Part shown: positions 61,223 through 64,000 of the stretch, one piece after another
How the letters are laid out: the number at the start of each line of letters is the position of its first letter
Position numbering within the stretch: the first letter of the stretch is position 1
NCBI GenBank assembly: GCA_900104855.1
Contig: FNSS01000001.1
Span: 2,480,001 to 2,544,000 of the forward strand
DNA: 64,000 bases
Source of the DNA: Rhizobiales bacterium GAS188
GTDB taxonomy: Bacteria > Pseudomonadota > Alphaproteobacteria > Rhizobiales > Beijerinckiaceae
Direction: 5' to 3'
Made by a program: the position numbers and the translations under genes
Notes under the pieces: generated by a model
What the model was told of the DNA's origin: nothing
Database searches by the model: none
What the model saw: only the letters and a program-made list of their open reading frames with translations

Positions 61223-62481
61223 ACCTTGATCTCCTTGAACTCGTCGCCGCTGACGGTCCATTCGCCGATATAGCCGGTGACGTCGCCATTCTTGTCGAAG
61301 ACATGCGGGCCGGCAGCGCCCACGAAGGCGATCGACTGTCCGGCCTTGATGGCATCGACCGCCTTCTTCCATTCGGTGGGCTCGATCTTGACCCCGTCGG
61401 GGCCAGCGATGGCGCGCAGGCCGTCGCGGACCTTGGCGCGATCGGTCGAGCCGGCCTTCTCGACGGCGAGCGCCGCCATCAAGGTCGCGTCGTACACCTG
61501 CTCGACGAAGAGCTTGTTGGTCATGCCCGGATAGGCCTTGCCGAAGGCGTCGTCGAACTTCTTGTGCGCCGTGGTGTCGGTCGGCGAGGTCGGCGCCGTG
61601 CCATAGAAGTTCTTGAGGTTCTCGGCGCCGATCTGCTTGATCACCGTGTTGTCGCGAATGCTCTCGGTGCCGATGAAGGTGTTGAAGAAATTGTTCTCGA
61701 GCGCCTGCTTGACGATGGTGAGGCCGCTATCGCCCGCATAGGCGATCAGCACCAGGGCGGGCGGCTTGCTGGCCGCCAAGGTCGCGAGCTCGGCGCGGTA
61801 GGACGCCTTCTTGGTCTCATGGATCTGGTCGGCCGCGATCGTGCCGCCTGCGGCCGTATATTCCTTGCGGAACACCTCGGCGATGCCGACGCCGTAATCA
61901 TTGTTGGCATAGCTCAGCGCAACGGTCTTGAAGCCCTTTTCGAGCACCATTTTGGCCAGCACCTTGCCCTGATAGGTGTCGGAGGGCACGATGCGGAACA
62001 GCATGTCGTTCTTCGGCATCGTGGTGATGGCCGGCGAGGTCGCGGTCGGTGCGATCAAGGGCACGCCCGCCGCGATCGTGACGCTGCCGGCGGCCGGGAT
62101 CACGGTGCCGCTGAGCAGCGGGCCGACGATGATCGGCACATTCTCGATCGAGACGAGCTTGCGTGCGCCGTCGACCGAGCCCTGTTCATTGCCTTGCGTG
62201 TCGATGACGACGAGGCGCAGCTTCTTGCCGCCGAGGATGCCGCCATTGTTGTTGACTTCGTCGACGGCGAGTTGCTGGGCGGCGAGCAGGGCCGGCATGA
62301 AGTTCGCGATCGGCCCCGTCACATCCATGAGCGCGCCGACCTTCACTTCCTCCTGCGCCCGCACCGGCGCGGCGGAAAGCGCAACCGATGCCAGGATCGC
62401 CAGCACTCCGGCCAGACTTCGCATCAGGGGATATCGCATGTGAGCCTGTCGCATCCGAGCAGCGAAAATATTCATCATCAT
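61207..62481 (-). CDS. Branched-chain-amino-acid-type ABC substrate-binding protein (LivJ/LivK-like)
   Basis: A 424-residue periplasmic binding protein of the type-I fold. Signal peptide: MRSLAGVLAILASVALSAAPVRAQEE at residues ~20-45, after a basic start. The core opens VKVGALMDVTGPIANFMPALLAA and has DEVNNNGGILGGKKLRLVV, SGTVIPAAGSVTIAAGVPLIAPTATS and YANNDYGVGIAEVF, all LivJ-family marks. ATG 62481 follows GGGAGAG. It is transcribed toward livM, unlike the usual order with the binding protein in the same operon. Ligand unknown. Confidence 0.92.
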   Translation of the reverse strand: MMMNIFAARMRQAHMRYPLMRSLAGVLAILASVALSAAPVRAQEEVKVGALMDVTGPIANFMPALLAAQQLAVDEVNNNGGILGGKKLRLVVIDTQGNEQGSVDGARKLVSIENVPIIVGPLLSGTVIPAAGSVTIAAGVPLIAPTATSPAITTMPKNDMLFRIVPSDTYQGKVLAKMVLEKGFKTVALSYANNDYGVGIAEVFRKEYTAAGGTIAADQIHETKKASYRAELATLAASKPPALVLIAYAGDSGLTIVKQALENNFFNTFIGTESIRDNTVIKQIGAENLKNFYGTAPTSPTDTTAHKKFDDAFGKAYPGMTNKLFVEQVYDATLMAALAVEKAGSTDRAKVRDGLRAIAGPDGVKIEPTEWKKAVDAIKAGQSIAFVGAAGPHVFDKNGDVTGYIGEWTVSGDEFKEIKVYPPL

Positions 62482-62618
62482 TGCTCTCCCTCGATTGCAG
62501 CTTGGCGCCAAGCCTAGTGTGAATCCGGCAAGAGTCGAGATGGATTTATCCGGCTATCGCAAGCGTGATTACTACGTGCGCCTTTGCTTACCTCTCCCCG
62601 CTCGCGCCAATCGCTCCA

Positions 62619-62645
62619 CCTTCTCCCGCACTTCGCGGGAGAAGG
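62619..62645. repeat. Single hairpin repeat unit
   Basis: CCTTCTCCCGCACTTCGCGGGAGAAGG-type hairpin: 10-base arms CCTTCTCCCG and CGGGAGAAGG around CACTTCG. It lies 18 bases after the stop of the adenine deaminase gene, a likely transcription terminator site, and recurs in the type-D elements. Confidence 0.85.
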
Positions 62646-62662
62646 AGTTCCGGGCGTGCCTC

Positions 62663-64000
62663 TCAATCCCTCAGGATCTCGAAGCGGTCGACGTCGACGA
62701 GCCCCATATCGGTGATCTTCAGATGCGGAATGACGGGGAGCGGCAGGAAGGCGACCTGCAGGAACGGCTCCGGCAGGACGCAACCGAGGCCCTTGGCGGC
62801 CTGGCGCAGGCGGATCAGCGCCGCATGCACGGTCTCGAAATCGCCAAGGCTCATCAGGCCAGCCATCGGCAAGGCGAGCTCGGCCAGGACCTGCCCGCCG
62901 GCCACGACCGCAAAGCCGCCCTCGATCTCGATGAGGCGGTTGACCGCGACCGCCATGTCGCCTTCATCGGCCCCGACGACGCAGATATTATGGCTGTCAT
63001 GCCCGACCGATGAGGCGAGCGCGCCGCGCCGCAGCCCGAAGCCATTCACGAAACCGACCCCGATATTGCGGTTGACCCCATGGCGCGCCACCACGGCGAC
63101 CTTGACGGCATCCTGGGCGAGATCGACCTCACGCAAGCCATCGCGGAACGGCAGGACCCTGGTGAGATGGGCCGTCAGGATCTTGCCCGGCGTGACCCCG
63201 ATCACGGAGGTCGTCGGGCCAGAGCCTTTCGCGACGAAGTCGGCCGCGGCAACACGCTCCGCCTTGACGCTGGCGCGTCCGACCGGCGCGACCTTGCGTC
63301 GCCCGGCGAAGATCGCCTCCTCGACCGGACGCCCGCCCGCGATCACCAGCGACACGGCGCAGCTCTCGAGATCCTCGACGACGACGAGATCGGCGCGATA
63401 GCCCGGCGCCGCGAGGCCGCGATCGCTGAGGCCGAAGGCGCGCGCGCCCGAGATCGCCGCCGCCCGATAAGCCGCGAGCGGCGGCACGCCGAGCTTGATC
63501 GCGGTGCGGATCATGTAGTCGAGATGGCCTTCCTCCGCGATATCGAGCGGATTGCGGTCATCGGTGCACAGCGCCAGGAATAGCGAATGGCGTTCGGTGA
63601 TGATGGGCGCCAGCGCATGCAGATCCTTCGACACCGAGCCTTCGCGCACCAATACGGTCATGCCCTTCCCGAGCTTTTCCAGCGCCTCCTCGGCGCTCGT
63701 CGATTCATGCTCGGTGCGGATGCCGGCCGCGAGATACGCGTTGAGGGGCAGCCCGCGCAGCAGCGGCGCATGGCCGTCGATATGGCGGCCTTGAAAGGCC
63801 GCGAGCTTCGCGAGTACAGCCTCATCCTTGGCCAGAACGCCGGGGAAATTCATGAATTCGGCAAGGCCGATCACCTTGGCATGGCCGGCGAGCGGCAGGA
63901 GGTCGCCGATCTCGAGCCTCGCGCCCGAGGTTTCGAGATGGGTCGCGGGCACGCAGCTCGACAGCTGCACCCGGATATCCATGATGGTCCCGGCTGCGGC
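62663..64000 (-). CDS. Adenine deaminase, partial (N-terminal part beyond right edge)
   Basis: The window holds 445 codons of an AdeC-family amidohydrolase that converts adenine to hypoxanthine; full length is about 560-600 residues. The frame is open to base 64000, so the ATG at 63982 is internal. Seen: [15 protein letters not shown], the [20 protein letters not shown] core with [14 protein letters not shown] (metal-binding Asp) and the C-terminal [20 protein letters not shown]. The N-terminal HxH metal motif is outside. It lies 181 bases from livJ on the same strand. Confidence 0.92.
   Translation of the reverse strand, partial: AAAGTIMDIRVQLSSCVPATHLETSGARLEIGDLLPLAGHAKVIGLAEFMNFPGVLAKDEAVLAKLAAFQGRHIDGHAPLLRGLPLNAYLAAGIRTEHESTSAEEALEKLGKGMTVLVREGSVSKDLHALAPIITERHSLFLALCTDDRNPLDIAEEGHLDYMIRTAIKLGVPPLAAYRAAAISGARAFGLSDRGLAAPGYRADLVVVEDLESCAVSLVIAGGRPVEEAIFAGRRKVAPVGRASVKAERVAAADFVAKGSGPTTSVIGVTPGKILTAHLTRVLPFRDGLREVDLAQDAVKVAVVARHGVNRNIGVGFVNGFGLRRGALASSVGHDSHNICVVGADEGDMAVAVNRLIEIEGGFAVVAGGQVLAELALPMAGLMSLGDFETVHAALIRLRQAAKGLGCVLPEPFLQVAFLPLPVIPHLKITDMGLVDVDRFEILRD

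Overview
The window is a high-GC (mid-60s percent by eye) chromosomal segment of an alphaproteobacterium, most likely order Hyphomicrobiales (Rhizobiales). The evidence is a complete PHB module (PhbA, PhbB, PhaR), an ETF-ubiquinone oxidoreductase end, an Omp25/31-type beta-barrel, DUF1330, GYD and RDD proteins, liv- and dpp-type ABC systems, and many palindromic intergenic repeats of the kind that litter Bradyrhizobium-like genomes. The genus cannot be read from the sequence. No insertion sequence, prophage, integrase or CRISPR array was seen, so the window reads as core chromosome with patches of accessory genes.

Layout. 0-5 kb: the ETF-QO 3' end, an exported TPR protein, ispE, and a dsbB/VTT-family pair on the minus strand. 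5-10 kb: an aldo/keto reductase, an msrB remnant, an aldehyde dehydrogenase, a ModE-N-like regulator, a DUF4160/DUF2442 pair and a TPM-domain protein. 10-20 kb: dadA, ridA, an Asp/Glu-racemase-superfamily enzyme, a nitronate-monooxygenase-like flavoprotein and a complete dpp/opp-type ABC operon, which together look like a D-amino-acid/peptide scavenging neighbourhood. 20-25.5 kb: an RDD membrane protein, a Cds1-like PLP enzyme, a Cys-rich exported peptide, a DUF4239 membrane protein, a GYD protein and a porin-like barrel. 25.9-31.5 kb: a 1868-residue protein joining a glycosidase-like TIM barrel, a propeller-like region and near-identical 214-residue Ig-like repeats.

31.5-44 kb: DUF1330, tRNA-Arg(CCU), an SNase-like nuclease, an M48 lipoprotein protease, ppa, a GNAT enzyme, nudC, leuB, then rpmI-rplT flanked by two toxin-antitoxin modules (BrnTA and RES-Xre). 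44-51 kb: the PHB cluster phbB, CDF metal transporter, phbA and divergent phaR, followed by an EAL phosphodiesterase and a 7Fe ferredoxin. 51-56 kb: a FlaA1/CapD-type sugar epimerase/dehydratase, trmL and a glycosyltransferase-deacetylase fusion, then ParDE. 56-64 kb: a DAO-family FAD enzyme, the liv branched-chain-type ABC system (livG, livF, livH, livM, with livJ convergent), and a partial adenine deaminase cut by the window edge.

The most unusual DNA-level signals are three inverted arrays of 7-bp repeats (2.5, 13.4 and 59.2 kb), the giant protein's 642-bp tandem repeats (copies 2 and 3 look identical), and many young 12-18 bp tandem microduplications in gene junctions. Start codons were chosen by eye from ribosome binding sites, family starts and signal peptides; where two are plausible this is stated.
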